NCBI GenBank assembly: GCA_033239525.1
Contig: BSYO01000033.1
Location: forward strand, 9,973,501 to 10,037,500
Direction: 5' to 3'
Origin: Nepenthes gracilis
Lineage: Eukaryota > Streptophyta > Magnoliopsida > Caryophyllales > Nepenthaceae
Length of the DNA: 64,000 nucleotides
Each line of letters begins with the position of its first letter. The stretch's first letter is position 1. Positions 11,341-21,963 of this stretch are shown piece by piece. The notes beneath the pieces were generated by a model. It was not told the origin of the DNA and did no database searches. It saw only the letters and a list, made by a program, of their open reading frames with translations. A program made the position numbers and the translations under genes.

Positions 11341-13590
11341 GCCAGTAACAAGATAGGTTGGGTAATAGACAGTTATATATCATTCCATGTTATGTCAAAG
11401 AAGAAATTCTTCACACTTATCGTGTTGATGAATTTGGGGCATTGAAGATGAGTAATAACAGTTTGTCGCATATTATGGGTTTTAGTGACATCTATTTGAT
11501 GACCAACACTCACACGAGTTTGTTATGGGGGATGTTGGCACATCATGAATATACGAGTTCATCTTATTTTACTTGAAATGCTTGACGAAAAGGCTTCTAC
11601 ATTATTGTTCAAATGGGTTCTTGAAAACTAACTAAGGGTTCTCTAGTTATGACTTGTAGGAAGAAATTGGCTAACTTGTACATATTACATGCTGCAGTCT
11701 CCAACAACATTGCAAATAGGATCAATGATAGTGATTCTACAAAGTTATACCATAATATACTCAATCACATGAGTGAGAAATGGCATAATTGTCTTGCGAA
11801 GAAGAGTCTTCTTTTATGAGTAAAAGAGGCAAAGCTAAACACATGTTTTCATCACATGGTCAAATTGCAACATAGAGTTTCTTTTCACAAAAATTCATCT
11901 ACTAAAAAATAAAAACATTTAGAGCTTATATTCATCGATGTATGCGATCCTTTGAAGGTAAACACTTTTGGTAGAGTTCTATACTTTGTTATATTTATTG
12001 ATTATAATTAGAGGAGGGTGTTGATATGTACCACAAAATCAAAGAATCAAGCTTTTGATGTCATCAAGGAATTCCAACCGTTTGTTGAAAGGCAAACATG
12101 TATGAAGTTAAAGTGTGTCCGTAGAGACACGAAGGAGATTATATTTGGCCATTAGATTCTTGTTGTTGTTTGCAAGGCATTTGACACCAATAAACTATTG
12201 TGAAGATGCCACAATTGAATATGGTTGATGAAATGATAAATTGATCATTGATTGAGAGAGTTCAATGTGTATTTTTAGAGGTGATGCTACCTGGTTTTCT
12301 AGAGGAAGCCTTGAACTATGATTCTTGCTATTACTCTCTCACCTAATGTTCTTTTAAAAAATGAAGTTCCCATCAAAGGCAAATATGGGACGGGGGTGTC
12401 TTATGATCACTTTAGAGTCTTCAACTATAAGTCTTTTGTCCACGCTCTTAAGGATAAAAGGTCTAAACTTGACATGAAAATATGACACTGCATTTTACTC
12501 CATTAAAAAGAATATTAATTTGGATACCATTTTTATTATCTGGTTTAAAAAAAACTTGTTAGATAGAGAGATGTTACGTTTGTTGAAAACGAGACCAGTG
12601 ACGATATTTGCAAAATTGTGAAGGTTGTCCCTCATAACAATAGTTACCTATGTGATATGGATTCGATGTCATTGACACCATCACAATTTCATATTGCCAT
12701 GGTGTTCTAGATGATCATTCAGCTGATAAAAAGCATGATGTTTCGACATTTGATGATGTGAAAGATGTTTGTGATGAAGTTCACGATGATGTTCATATTG
12801 ACATTCTTGGGCTTATACCTGATGTTCCATTTCAACGATCTATAAGAGATCGACATCCTCCCATTTTCCTATTATATGAAAATTATGTGTTATTTATCGA
12901 TGACGAAGAGTTTGAAAGCTAAGAAGATGCCATGAAAGACGATCATAAGGAGGGTATGGATGTCATGCAAGATGACATAAAGTCTTTGCATGAAAATCAC
13001 ATATTTTAAGTGTTGAATTTGCCAAAGGATGAGAGAGCACTCAATAACAAATGGGTGTTCAAATTAAAGTTTGTGGAAAATGATCCACAATTGATGAACA
13101 AGGCGAGATTCCTTGTGAAGGGATTTAATCAAATGAAGGGCATTGTTGTTGTGGAGATTTTTTCTTATATGGTGAAGATGTCTTTTACTATGATTAGCTG
13201 CATCTCTTGACCTTGAGGTGGAGTAGCTAGACATGCAGACAACATTTGCCCATAGTAATCTAAAGGGTACTTCTAGAGTATATACTGTGCTTTGGCAATG
13301 ACAAGGTTATTTTGATCGGATTTATTGACACTGATATGATAGATGATGTCGATTCTTGAAAGTCAATTTCAAGATACTTAATTAAGCTTTTAGGAGGAGC
13401 TATATGTTGGTAATTGAAGTCACAAAAGTGTGCTTCACTTTATATACTCAAAGTCAAATTTATTGCATTGATAGAGCTAGTAAGGAGATATTGTGGATGA
13501 ACAAATTCATCTAAGAACTCGATTTCGAGAAAAACCGGTACATGTTACTTTGTGATAATTAAAGTTCATACATCTTTGTGATAATTATAT
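11341..13590 (+). pseudogene. CO1 pol remnant (protease, integrase, RT, RNase H start)
   Basis: Protease site: GWVIDSYISFHV at about 11356, where copia has DSGAS. The integrase zinc-binding region is about 11740-11880 (HMSEKWHNCLAKKSLL). The integrase core and its end read KYGTGVSYDHFRVFNYK at about 12380. The reverse transcriptase start is clear at 13010-13210: LPKDERALNNKWVFKLK, then KARFLVKGFNQMKGI. The RNase H segment reads ISRYLIKLLGGAICW at about 13365-13405 and ends near LLCDN at 13550. Stops are frequent. Most of the RT core between 13210 and 13300 is missing or unreadable. Confidence 0.75.
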
Positions 13591-13640
13591 TGTGATAATT
13601 TATTTATTTATTATTTATTTTTTGAAGTTAGGATCTTGTG

Positions 13641-13678
13641 AATTCTAGAGAGAGAAGCTCTCCCTTCTCTCTAGAATT
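13641..13678 (+). other. Hairpin in LINE1 5' UTR
   Basis: AATTCTAGAGAGAGAAG, a 6-base loop, then CTTCTCTCTAGAATT. The arms pair almost completely (one CT unit shorter on the right). It sits about 20 bases into the LINE 5' region. Function unknown. Confidence 0.8.
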
Positions 13679-15960
13679 GTGCCTCCTTTTGTTGCCCTAG
13701 TTCCTCCTTTACGCCGCCAGTCGGCTGCTCTGCTTTGTCCTCCTTCTCCCCTTCCATCAGACGCCGATTCCTTGCTGTGGGATTCTCTCGCTATCTCGGA
13801 GTCTGGTATTCACCTCTCTCAGCATACATCCCTCTTCTTCCATCCTTTCACACCATTACTCCATTCTTTTGACCAGGCTTCACTCAACTTAGATGTCTCA
13901 TCTCCTTTGCCACTTTCCTCATTTGACAATTCCCCCCTCTTTTTGTTTCCCGTTCGTCCCTTCCTTCAGCAAAGTTGGTGCTTCCTCTAGGATTAAAGCT
14001 GGCAACTTTATTACCTTCTCTTGGAGTTTATGATGAAAGCTGCGACCTTTCTACAAGAATGGCATGGAGTCCAGTTGCTTTAATCATGCTCCTGATGTAG
14101 GTGTGAAATAGCCTACTATGAGTCCGGAGGCTTTAGATAGTGTTAATGGTGCCACAGAGGGTTCAATGCATGGGCAGCTACATCTAGATAGTTCTGCAGG
14201 TGCACCATCTTCTTCCAGATACATGCCTCCTTTATTGGATTTTTATGGAGTTTTGGCTGAAAGCTCTCAGCTTTCTAAGGCGGGGTCCCGTCTTTCTATG
14301 GAAATAGATGCAGATTTGGTTATTTTCTTATATGGTATGCAATCACCTCTTGTTGGCAAGACTAGATCCTTGTGTGCTTTGCAGAAGGTTAATTTTCATG
14401 TGGGGTTGGGAGGCATTAATCAACCTTCTTGGTCCTCAATTGTCAAAAAGGAAGGGTCTTTAGGCAGCTTGTCTCTTCAATACTTTCCCCCGTAGAAATC
14501 TGACGGTGATATCATAGAAATTACACCCCTTAGTAAGGTGCTTCAATAGAGGGAGGAGGTTTGGGGTGCCACATTAGTTGGCTACTTTTATGGAAAATCC
14601 CTAAATTTTTACGTTGTGAATGCTATTGCTTGAAAAATATGGGAAAAAATTAGAGTAAGTCATGTTGTTGAAAATAATAATGGTTTCTTCTTTCGCTTCT
14701 CTTCCAAAGAGATGATGGATAATTGTCTGGTGAATGGTCCTTGAGCATTTCCGAGGAGAACATTATTTCTTAAATGCTGGAAACTAGGGATGGCGTTGTC
14801 TAAGGAGGAAAATAAAATGTTCCCGATTTGGATCAATTTAATTAATGTGCTTGTGGAGTTTTGGACATCTTTAGGTTTTTGATGGATTGCAAACGCTATA
14901 GGAAAATTGATTTAATTGGATGCCACTACAACTAGAATGGAGCACATGAGATTCGTCAGAATTTGTGTGGAGGTTGGTGCTGCCGTTCCAATGCCCTCAA
15001 AAGTATGACTGAAAATAGGGGGATGTTCAGATTCAAGGGTAGAGAAATTTGTTGAGGTGGACATTAACTATAAATAGAAACCTGTCGGTGTGGTATTTGC
15101 CAATACATTGGTCATAGTGCTTCCTAATGTAAGTTTATGAAGATATATTGACCTACGGGTCATTTGCTGCTAGATACTCACTTGAAAAATCCTAAATCAG
15201 GTCTAAAGATGAAGGTTCACCAATTAAATGACCATAATAGCAATTTTTAAGGAGTAGTAGTGCCTACCATCAATGCATTTGCAGCCTTCCGAAAAGGTAA
15301 TGAGTCATACCTCTCTGATGGCAGTTGTGCTCATATTGCATATTTGGATTCTTTGAGTTGTGAGAAGGGGAGGGAGCCTCCCATTGCGATTTAAAATGGC
15401 CCCTACTCATACTAATATGTAGCCTATTGCTTCTACCTATACAACCCTCGAAGAATGAGATAAATCAGGCTCCTTGAATGACCATTCAGCAGACACCATA
15501 TGATGTGATTATTGCTTGTAGTGAGAAGGGGAGACTGGCTTCTACTACATGTCCCCTAGATATGGAGGATTCAGTTGTACTAATTTCTACTAATTTTGAC
15601 CTACAGCTACCAATTTTTGCAATGGAGAAAGATATTTTGGTTGGCAGGATAGGAATTATCCACTCTCCAAATCCTGATATTGCACCTTTTGCTATGGAGA
15701 AGATGTTGGATGTAGGTGTTAGACAGCAGCCTTCTGCATCACAAAATTACACACTTTAAGAGGTGCCGATTGTAGATGTTGGACAGTAGCCTTCTACATC
15801 ACAAAATTTTCCACTTAAAGAGGGTGTTGTTTCTCATTTGGCCCCTCCAATTTCTCACATATTTGCAGACCTGGGGATGCCTTCATATAAGGAGAAACCC
15901 CAAAAGTCAAAATTAAAGAAACTAAAGGGGCTTCAAAGAAAAACTTTCCCTTCTACTCAT
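13679..15960 (+). pseudogene. LINE1 ORF1 remnant (DUF4283-like, CCHC)
   Basis: Plant L1 ORF1 proteins bind RNA and carry a DUF4283 domain then a zinc knuckle. Here a serine/proline-rich N-terminal region (13679-13990) leads to 14118-14495. Then FRFSSKEMMDNCLVNGP at about 14695 and WKLGMALSKEENKMFP..WINL at about 14780 mark DUF4283, with the expected LDATT and FVRICVEV further on. A damaged CCHC region follows at about 15060-15130. A C-terminal acidic region runs to 15960. Several stops and shifts interrupt it. A 60-bp in-frame tandem duplication lies near the end. Confidence 0.75.
15711..15830 (+). repeat. 60-bp tandem duplication in LINE1 ORF1
   Basis: TGTAGGTGTTAGACAGCAGC at 15711 is repeated as TGTAGATGTTGGACAGTAGC at 15771, followed in both by CCTTCT-CATCACAAAATT. 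The unit is a multiple of three, so it would add 20 residues without a shift. The second copy has acquired TAG at a CAG position. Confidence 0.85.
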
Positions 15961-15964
15961 TCTC

Positions 15965-16923
15965 ATGATTAGTATTGCATGTTGGAATGTCCATGGGCTT
16001 AATGGCTATATTAAAGCTTATGAGGTTAGGTAGTTTATATTTCTTCATGTTGCTCCATTGTTGGATTAGTTAAAAAAAAAGTTAGAGAGAGTAATGTTGA
16101 GCAGATGGTCAAGAAACTAATACCTAACTAGAATTGGGTTATAAATTATTCGACAATATTTATCAGATGTATATTGGGATAGTAGAATGGTAGATCTGGA
16201 TATCCTCTTCAAAGAGGACCAATTTATTCATTGCACAGTCCTCAACAAAGTTGACCATAAAGTCTTTCATGTTTCCTTTATTTATGGGTCAAATTCGGTG
16301 ATTGAGCAACATGTTCTTTGGAATAGCCTCCAAGTTATAAGTAATTAGGTTCTTGAGGTACTGTAGACTGCTTTGGGGGATTTTAATACAATTAGATTTC
16401 CTTTTGAGGGCTTGGGTGGCAACTAGAATGCTAGGAGCTTCATGAATTTGGATCAATGTCTCACTGATTGTGACTTATATATTTATGTCATGATGATGCC
16501 TTCTATACCTAGAATGACGAAAGAGATGTAGTTGTTTGTATTTGCAGAAAATTAGATAGAATTGTTGTAAATGGCACTTGGCTATCAGAGCTTGATACAA
16601 GTATGGCCTCCTTTCTCCCAGTGAGAATATCAAATCACTCTCCTTATATTCTCTCCTTGGCAGGCATGGCTCAGTCGAGGAAAGTTTGTTTTGATATAAC
16701 AATTTTCTTACCAAGCATCAACAATTCCCCCATATTGTTTGTGAGGCCTGTCAAGGTGAGATACATGGTTCGGATGTACCAGCTTATAGCTAAGTTAAGG
16801 ACCACACAAAGACTTCTAAAAAGTCTAAATGCCCAAGTTGATAATATTTTGGAGGAGGTAGTTAGATCGCAGAAGGGCTTGGAGGAATGTCAAAAAGCTA
16901 CTTTTCATCATCTTAATTGAGTG
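15965..16923 (+). pseudogene. LINE1 ORF2, endonuclease domain
   Basis: ATG at 15965 starts ISIACWNVHGLNG, the first motif of LINE apurinic-like endonucleases. VLFKEDQFIHCTV and FHVSFIYGSN follow at about 16205-16300. The catalytic GDFNTIR lies at about 16378. The second motif (usually LLETKV) is degraded. The segment runs to LEECQKATFHHLN at 16917, the linker before the reverse transcriptase, where SIR1 inserted. Stops are present at several places. This endonuclease would nick target DNA for target-primed reverse transcription. Confidence 0.82.
16919..16923. repeat. SIR1 target-site duplication, left copy (GAGTG)
   Basis: GAGTG precedes the TGTTAGAGAC LTR start and recurs at 23024-23028 after the right LTR. 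Confidence 0.9.
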
Positions 16924-17060
16924 TGTTAGAGACATTTGTCTAACTGGCATATTCCGTGACCATATGTATTATTGTATCAATGTCGGGTTGTGGGTTGTCG
17001 GGTTAAAGTTTGTTCTGTCCGTGCCGCCCTCTAGTCGCTCGAGCCGTCCGAAGCTCCCGT

Positions 17061-17213
17061 GCTCGCATGGCGCTCGATACTCGCTTGAGCCGAAAATCCA
17101 GAATGTACCTGGCTCGCCTGGCGCTCGATACCCGCTAGAGCCGAAAATCCAGAATGTACCCGGCTCGCCTGGCGCTCGATACCCGCTCGAGTGCACGTAG
17201 GGTTTCTCTGGAA
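17061..17213. repeat. 51-bp tandem repeat, three copies, in SIR1 5' LTR
   Basis: Copies start at GCTCGCATGG (17061), GCTCGCCTGG (17112) and GCTCGCCTGG (17163; this last copy diverges after CGCTCGAG). Each reads GCTCGCCTGGCGCTCGATAC, then CCGCTCGAGCC and AATCCAGAATGTACC. The length is a multiple of three, which creates repetitive open frames on both strands that are not genes. The 3' LTR has the same array at about 22115-22250. Confidence 0.92.
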
Positions 17214-17286
17214 GCCCTCCATGCACCTGCCGCGCGCTCGAGCGCGGTGCAACGTGCAAATTTTTAAACGAAAATTTGGAGCCCTC

Positions 17287-17294
17287 TATAAATA
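17287..17294 (+). promoter_or_regulatory. TATA box of SIR1 5' LTR
   Basis: CTATAAATAC follows a short AT stretch about 30-40 bases after the last CpG-rich box. The 3' LTR copy is at 22354-22361. It would start transcription about 30 bases further on. Confidence 0.65.
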
Positions 17295-17958
17295 CTAGTC
17301 TTAAGTTTGTGGAACTCTAAGCACTATTAACAGAATATTTTCGTGCCTCCTTGAGAAGAAAGCCCCTCATGTTTCATTGTTATTGCTCCTCTTGAGAAAA
17401 CCTAAACACTATAAGATTGCTCTTCATGCTCAAATAAGTTTTCTCATCAACCTTCTTTAATCATTGAAACACTGCCTTCTACCTTCGTTGGAGACGTTGG
17501 TTTGTGAAGAAGGAGACTCGATCGTGATTGGAAATTCAAGTGGTTCGAGGGAAGATTGACGTGAAGACCCGAAGGTGTCCGGTTTCGTTGCCTAGGGAAA
17601 ATCCAAAGGGTTTCTTGGTAGGGATCACAAGTCGGGAGTAAGTCGGCTAGGTTAGCACGTCGTTACCACCCGGGCTGTAAGTTAATTTTTATAGTGCATT
17701 ACTTTCCTAGCCGTTGAAGCCCAGAGGATTTTTCTCGATTACCGTGGGTATCGAGTTTTCCCTTCCTCACCAAAAATCATATTTTTTTCATTATTGCTCA
17801 TCGTTATATATACTGTGCATGCTTGTTATCTCGTTAGCATCTAGTACTAAATATCCTTTACGTGTATTGGATATTTGTTATTATATATTGCTTCCGTTAT
17901 ACTTTTACCGGGGTCGAAACTTGATTGATCACGTTAACACAAAAAATGTTTTTTCAAT

Positions 17959-17969
17959 TGGTATCAGAG
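17959..17969 (+). other. SIR1 primer-binding site
   Basis: TGGTATCAGAG two bases after the LTR end, a perfect match to the complement of the initiator tRNA-Met 3' end. Confidence 0.92.
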
Positions 17970-17998
17970 AGTCACCCCGATCCACGACCCCGCTCTAG

Positions 17999-19556
17999 AT
18001 GTATACGAGTGGATCTCTCTCCGTACCTCCCTTCTTTGATGGGAACAACTATGCCTATTGGAAGGTCCGGATGAGAGCCTTCCTAAAATCTCTGGATGAG
18101 CGTGTTTGGGCAAGTACCCAAGTTGGGTGTACTCCACCCACTAGTTCCACTGGTAACAAACCAAAAGCCTTATCTTCATGGACCAAAGAGGAACTTGATG
18201 CATGTAATTGAAACAGTAAGGGGCTACATGCTATTTTTATGGCTGTATCTCCCGATGAGTTTAAATGAATTTCAATGTGTGAGACTTCTAAAGATGCGTG
18301 TGACATTTTAGAAATCACTCACGAAGGTACTAAATTAGTTAAAAATTTAAAATTACAAATGCTCACCACTAGATTCGAAGAAATAAAAATGAAAGATGAT
18401 GAGACAGTTGATGAATTTTATGCTCAATTAAATGATATTGTAAATTCCACGTTTAATTTAGGCAAACAAATCCCGAAAAATAGAATTGTTAGAAAAGTGT
18501 TACGATTTTTACCTGAATGATTTAGACCAAAAGTAACTGCAATTGAAGAAAGTAAAGACTTAGATAAATTAAAAATCAAACAATTGGTAGGATCCTTAAA
18601 AACTTATGAGTATACATTGCCTCAGTCAAGGCAAACTAAATTAATTGCTCTAAAATCGAGTAGGGAAGAGAGAAACCGGGATTCTGATGAAGAATTTTAT
18701 GACCTTAATGTGTGACAACGCTGTAGAAAATATTAATCAATCTGATGGCTCTGAGGCTAAGTCAGAAGCTGAATTTGATGGCCTTCAAGAAGCATACGAT
18801 AAACTGTTTAGGGAATGTTTGAAAGTAAAGAAATTAAATAAAACCCTAAACGATAGGATCATCGATTTGGAAAAAGAAAACTTATCTTTACAATCCAAGG
18901 TAGATACTGAAAGCCAAGAAATTGAGAATCTAAAAATCTCATTTTCTAAACAAATCATGACCTTGGAATCTGAACTTGAGGCCACGAGAAAAGATTTGAA
19001 ACAATTCTTAAATGGGTCAGCAAAACTTGATCATATGCTCGGGTTGGGTAAAATTGGAGAAAATAAACATGGGTTGGGATATGTTGAGAATATGTTCCGA
19101 AATGACATGAACCCTAAAACAATTTTTATTCCCACCAAGAAAATGCCACACCAACACATTAACACATCAAAAATTACTAAGCAACCGGCTCGATGTGTGG
19201 CTACTCAATTTGACTCAACTCATTTGCGAAATTTACCTAATCAAAAAATGGTGAATCAATCATCAAAATCGTTCAAGTCCTCTATCAATATAAATCAAAG
19301 ATCTATGGACCGTTCCACCATACCTAAATTTGTGCCTACTTGTCATGCATGTGGAAAAGTATGCCACATTCGTCCTCGATGCTACACTATGAATTCTTTG
19401 TACAACAAAAGAAAATGGCCAAAAATGAATCAACTCTTTGATCACATTCAGAAACTAAATGAACAAGTACAAAGATTAAACCAGAAAGTGAATTCGAAGA
19501 GAAATACTTGGGTTAAGAAAAGTGAACTGAAATTCCCTACGGTAAATTCTGATTAA
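17999..19556 (+). pseudogene. SIR1 gag (UBN2-type, coiled coil, CCHC)
   Basis: The start MYTSGSLSVPPFFDGNNYAYW is the usual copia gag N-terminus. The frame from 17999 to about 18712 is broken by three TGA stops at 18209, 18266 and 18518. A frameshift near 18707-18713 moves it to the frame that runs clean from 18687 to 19556. The first half holds the UBN2 capsid region (LKLQMLTTRFEEIKMKDDE, LNDIVNSTFNLGK). The second half holds a long heptad-rich coiled coil (about 18790-19010). The zinc knuckle CHACGKVCHIRPRC has perfect CX2CX4HX4C spacing. The total is about 519 codons. The C-terminus NTWVKKSELK is what precedes protease in Sireviruses. Confidence 0.85.
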
Positions 19557-20330
19557 ATGACTCCTACCCCTTATATATAAAATAAAATAAAAAAGGGCGC
19601 ATTTATGTGCTCGCTCGCTGTGGGCTCGAGCGCCCGCTGCCTGCCTTTGTCTTCCGGCATGTAGCGAGTGCCGCCCACATCCCTCAATTTCTTCGCTGCC
19701 TTTCTCCTCTCCTTGCGTCGACCGCCTCTCTCCCTCTCCCTCATCACCAGATTGGCCAGATCTACACTCCTTCTTCTTGATTGTGGGCGTTCTCCAGGTA
19801 AACTCCTCCCTCGTCCCTCTCTGTTTTTGGTTCTCTGTGACGGCCACCGTTCATGGTGGTGTCGGCCGCAAATTTGCCCCCTTTTTGGGTGGATGACTTT
19901 ATGGATCTCAATTTGCTCTCATTCCTTCTCCAAATCCACCAGTTCTTGCGTGGATTTTGTTTGTTATCCATGGATCCGTGAGTCCTCGACAGTCCTTTCC
20001 AACAGCCGTTTATGGCGTTTCCTGTGTTCTCTCTCACACCGCTGGCCAGGCCCCGTGTGGGTGCTCCTCCCTGCTGTCTTAATCGGCCGGCATGGTTTCT
20101 CCGGCGGGCCTCTGGCGCTGCATTCCGTGTGTATCGCAACCTGCCATGCACCGTCTATGACTCTTCACGCCGTCGACAACAGGTGAACGGCTCCAGCCGC
20201 TGGCTGACGCCGCACTGTTCACGGCTTCAGATTCACGAGCCGGCTTCCCCCACCAATAATTCCAAATTGTATATATATATAATCAACAATCTATATATTT
20301 TTTAATTGGAGTGTTCTTATGTTTTTCCAG
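19557..20330 (+). promoter_or_regulatory. SIR1 insert: TATA-like start, GC-rich leader and possible intron
   Basis: After the gag stop a TTATATATAAAATA box (19571) is followed by GGGCTCGAGCGCCCGC (about 19621) and a pyrimidine-rich GC stretch. CTCCAG/GTAAAC at 19797/19798 fits a 5' splice site. TTATGTTTTTCCAG at 20317-20330 fits a 3' splice site placed exactly before an ATG. The predicted intron would be 19798-20330 (533 bp). Frames of 100-170 residues on both strands here have no family I recognise and overlap one another, so I take them as non-coding. The layout suggests a promoter, leader and intron belonging to the next ORF. Confidence 0.5.
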
Positions 20331-21302
20331 ATGTTGGTTCCAAGAAAGTCTCTATTGCGTAACTCTAGTGGCAAACGCCCTCGGCTGAGTGGGATCTCCG
20401 CTCCTGATCATTTTATCAGTCCCGAGGCCGAGACTCTTTTTAACACTCACATGTCTCATTGCCAACTCTTCCTGGAACGAGAAGTCCACTTTGACTCAGT
20501 TGATCCTTCCATCTCCTCTCTCTTCACTGATCGCGGTTGGGCGCCAGTCCTCACCGGTTTGGTTGCTCCGTCGCTTATACTCATTCAGGAGTTTGACTCC
20601 AATATTCATGCGATTTCTTATAATTCATTCTCCACCTTCGTGCGGGGGGCACGTCTTCACATTACTGCTGATATTCTTGCACGCGTTATTGGTATCCCTC
20701 AGGTGGACAACCCATCCTACCCTTATTTGGCGCTCTCCCGGCCTAGTTATAATGAGATTGCCATTTTTTTCCATGGTGCCCCTATGGAGTGGAATGGCCG
20801 AGCTTTCCCGACCTTCTACCTCTCCTCTCGGCTTATGGTCATGAGCCGTATCATGCTCACAAACCTATTTTCTGTTTCCCACTTCTTGTCCATTCTCGAG
20901 GAGAAGGTCTTATTTTTGTATGCACTCTTGAATGGTCAGCCAATTGATTTAGCATCCCACTTTATCACTCACATTGTTTCCCATTACTCCGGCCGGAAAG
21001 AGGCCAACCTTCCTTACGGGTGCCTTATTCAACGACTGCTTGCTGAGCTCGGTCACCCCTTCGCTGACTATCCTCGACTCCCGCTTGGCCGTCCCATCAC
21101 CTCCACCACCTTCACTCAGAGTCAGTCTCACGTCCGTCACTTTGCTGCCGACCTCCCGGAGCCGTTCGATGAACCTCTCCCTGACGTGCCTCCTCCTCAG
21201 CCAGACGAAAGCCCCTCTGGCTCTACTTCGTCCTTTCCTGACCCCTCGGGTCCTGGACCGTCTCTTCGCATCGGCACTCCACCTCTTCCTCGGCCGCTTT
21301 GA
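20331..21302 (+). CDS. SIR1 extra ORF, resembles putative plant transposon protein domain
   Basis: An uninterrupted frame of 323 residues if started at ATG 20331, right after a splice-acceptor-like TTTTTCCAG; an upstream in-frame ATG at 20319 would add four residues. The N-terminus is basic (RKSLLRNSSGKRPRL). The central part, about residues 45-120, has LFTDRGWAPVL..PSLILIQEFDSNIH..FVRGARLHIT..IARV-like order. This recalls the helical domain annotated as putative plant transposon protein (PF20167, Transposase_32) found next to many plant repeats. Residues about 280-323 are proline- and serine-rich. No catalytic motif, signal peptide or membrane span is visible. It takes the place of pol, in the position where some Sireviruses carry an env-like ORF. 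Function unknown. It is cleaner than the gag next to it. Confidence 0.6.
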   Translation: MLVPRKSLLRNSSGKRPRLSGISAPDHFISPEAETLFNTHMSHCQLFLEREVHFDSVDPSISSLFTDRGWAPVLTGLVAPSLILIQEFDSNIHAISYNSFSTFVRGARLHITADILARVIGIPQVDNPSYPYLALSRPSYNEIAIFFHGAPMEWNGRAFPTFYLSSRLMVMSRIMLTNLFSVSHFLSILEEKVLFLYALLNGQPIDLASHFITHIVSHYSGRKEANLPYGCLIQRLLAELGHPFADYPRLPLGRPITSTTFTQSQSHVRHFAADLPEPFDEPLPDVPPPQPDESPSGSTSSFPDPSGPGPSLRIGTPPLPRPL

Positions 21303-21454
21303 TGGGTCAGATGTCTCACCTTGCTGACCATTTTGAGCGTTTGTATTCCTCCCAAGAGCGGATTCTTGCTTCCCAATCTCAGCTCCAGTCCCACATGCTT
21401 GCTGGTTTTGAGAGGTTGGATGCTCGTTTGGCTACCCAGGAGGCTGCGCTTTAA
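21302..21454 (+). CDS. Short coiled-coil frame overlapping the end of the extra ORF
   Basis: The stop of the previous ORF overlaps an ATG (TGATG at 21300-21304). The new frame reads MGQMSHLADHFERLYSSQER and continues as a heptad-like helix to TAA at 21452-21454, 50 residues. Either it is the original C-terminus of the extra ORF displaced by a single-base shift, or a second product made by reinitiation. The first is simpler. Pol-less plant repeats with this domain commonly end in a helical tail, but I cannot verify that here. Confidence 0.4.
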   Translation: MGQMSHLADHFERLYSSQERILASQSQLQSHMLAGFERLDARLATQEAAL

Positions 21455-21568
21455 CGCTGGCAGTGACATTATGGCTCTGCACCTCCCAGCGATTCTGAGT
21501 GATCCCCTCTCTTTGGCTCTTTGTGATAAAAAGGGAAAGACCGAGGTTTCGTTTTGGTGCATGCTGAT

Positions 21569-21613
21569 AGGGGGAGCTTAGGCGAGATGTACCTAATTTT
21601 TGTTAGGGGGAGA
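21569..21613 (+). other. Upstream polypurine tracts in SIR1
   Basis: TAGGGGGAGC at 21568 and TTAGGGGGAGAT at 21603 precede the main PPT by about 360-400 bases. Extra PPT copies upstream of the 3' LTR are a reported Sirevirus feature. Confidence 0.6.
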
Positions 21614-21622
21614 TTTGCTATT

Positions 21623-21718
21623 GCTGTTATCTGTTGACTTGCTATATCTACTCTTTCTGTTATCATTGATGTTATCTGTTGACTTGCTATTTAAGATATC
21701 TACTCTTTCTGTTATACT
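21623..21718. repeat. Imperfect tandem repeat, about 45 bp, in SIR1 3' region
   Basis: TGTTATCTGTTGACTTGCTA followed by TATCTACTCTTTCTGTTAT occurs twice, the second with a few extra bases. It lies between the extra PPTs and the 3' LTR in non-coding sequence. Bases 21718-21960 hold nothing else I can name. Confidence 0.8.
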
Positions 21719-21963
21719 TTAGTACTATATTGCCCATATCTTTGTCTTGTTGGTACTAACCCTGCTTGACCAGGTAACTTTGTTACACTGACGCAGCTGT
21801 CACTACATTACATTGACTCAGCAGTACTAGTATAGTTTCTTTTATTTTATTTTTCTTGTCTTTCACTAGGCATAGATTTTTATGTACACGGGTTCTATCT
21901 TGGTGGTGTCTGAACCTATGATTCACTTGTATTTATTTCTTTTCTGAGTTTTGTCACGAAATT

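Larger units (their letters stand above)
10155..13590 (+). mobile_element. CO1: Ty1/copia element, left part
   Basis: A heavily mutated copia element read on the plus strand in the order gag, zinc knuckle, protease, integrase, reverse transcriptase and start of RNase H, which is the copia order. It stops at about 13587 in the RNase H segment and the protein resumes at about 43303 after LINE1. Bases 10155-10484 are probably the remains of its 5' LTR and leader, but I found no LTR start or PBS. Its motifs resemble the Tork/Tnt1 group. Confidence 0.8.
13600..16923 (+). mobile_element. LINE1: plant L1-type LINE, piece 1 (5' UTR, ORF1, endonuclease)
   Basis: The first of four pieces of one LINE (others: 23024-23084, 38504-40842, 42882-43302), about 6.1 kb in total when the insertions are taken out. 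The exact 5' end is unclear; LINE-like sequence starts between 13590 and 13640. Later insertions SIR1, GY2 and sLTR1 broke it, and it broke CO1. I could not find the LINE's own target-site duplication; the flanks may have suffered a deletion. Confidence 0.85.
16924..17956 (+). repeat. SIR1 5' LTR
   Basis: Starts TGTTAGAGAC and ends TTTTTTCA. It contains a 51-bp tandem repeat rich in GCTCGAG-type CpG motifs (17061-17213), then a TATA box, then a leader-like region. The matching 3' LTR differs mostly by transitions, many at CpG. Confidence 0.92.

Noticed and set aside
17061..17213. Possible CRISPR-like array
   Set aside because: Direct tandem repeats without spacers in an LTR of a plant genome.
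16964..17259. Overlapping frames on both strands with a 17-residue repeat
   Set aside because: The 51-bp LTR repeat is a multiple of three and creates these frames.
17957..17970. tRNA gene suggested by TGGTATCAGAG and similar sites
   Set aside because: These are primer-binding sites complementary to a tRNA 3' end, no cloverleaf around them.
19476..20151. Antisense frames of 120-130 residues opposite the SIR1 leader
   Set aside because: Low-complexity Arg/Glu/Gly composition from a CT-rich leader, no family and no supporting start.
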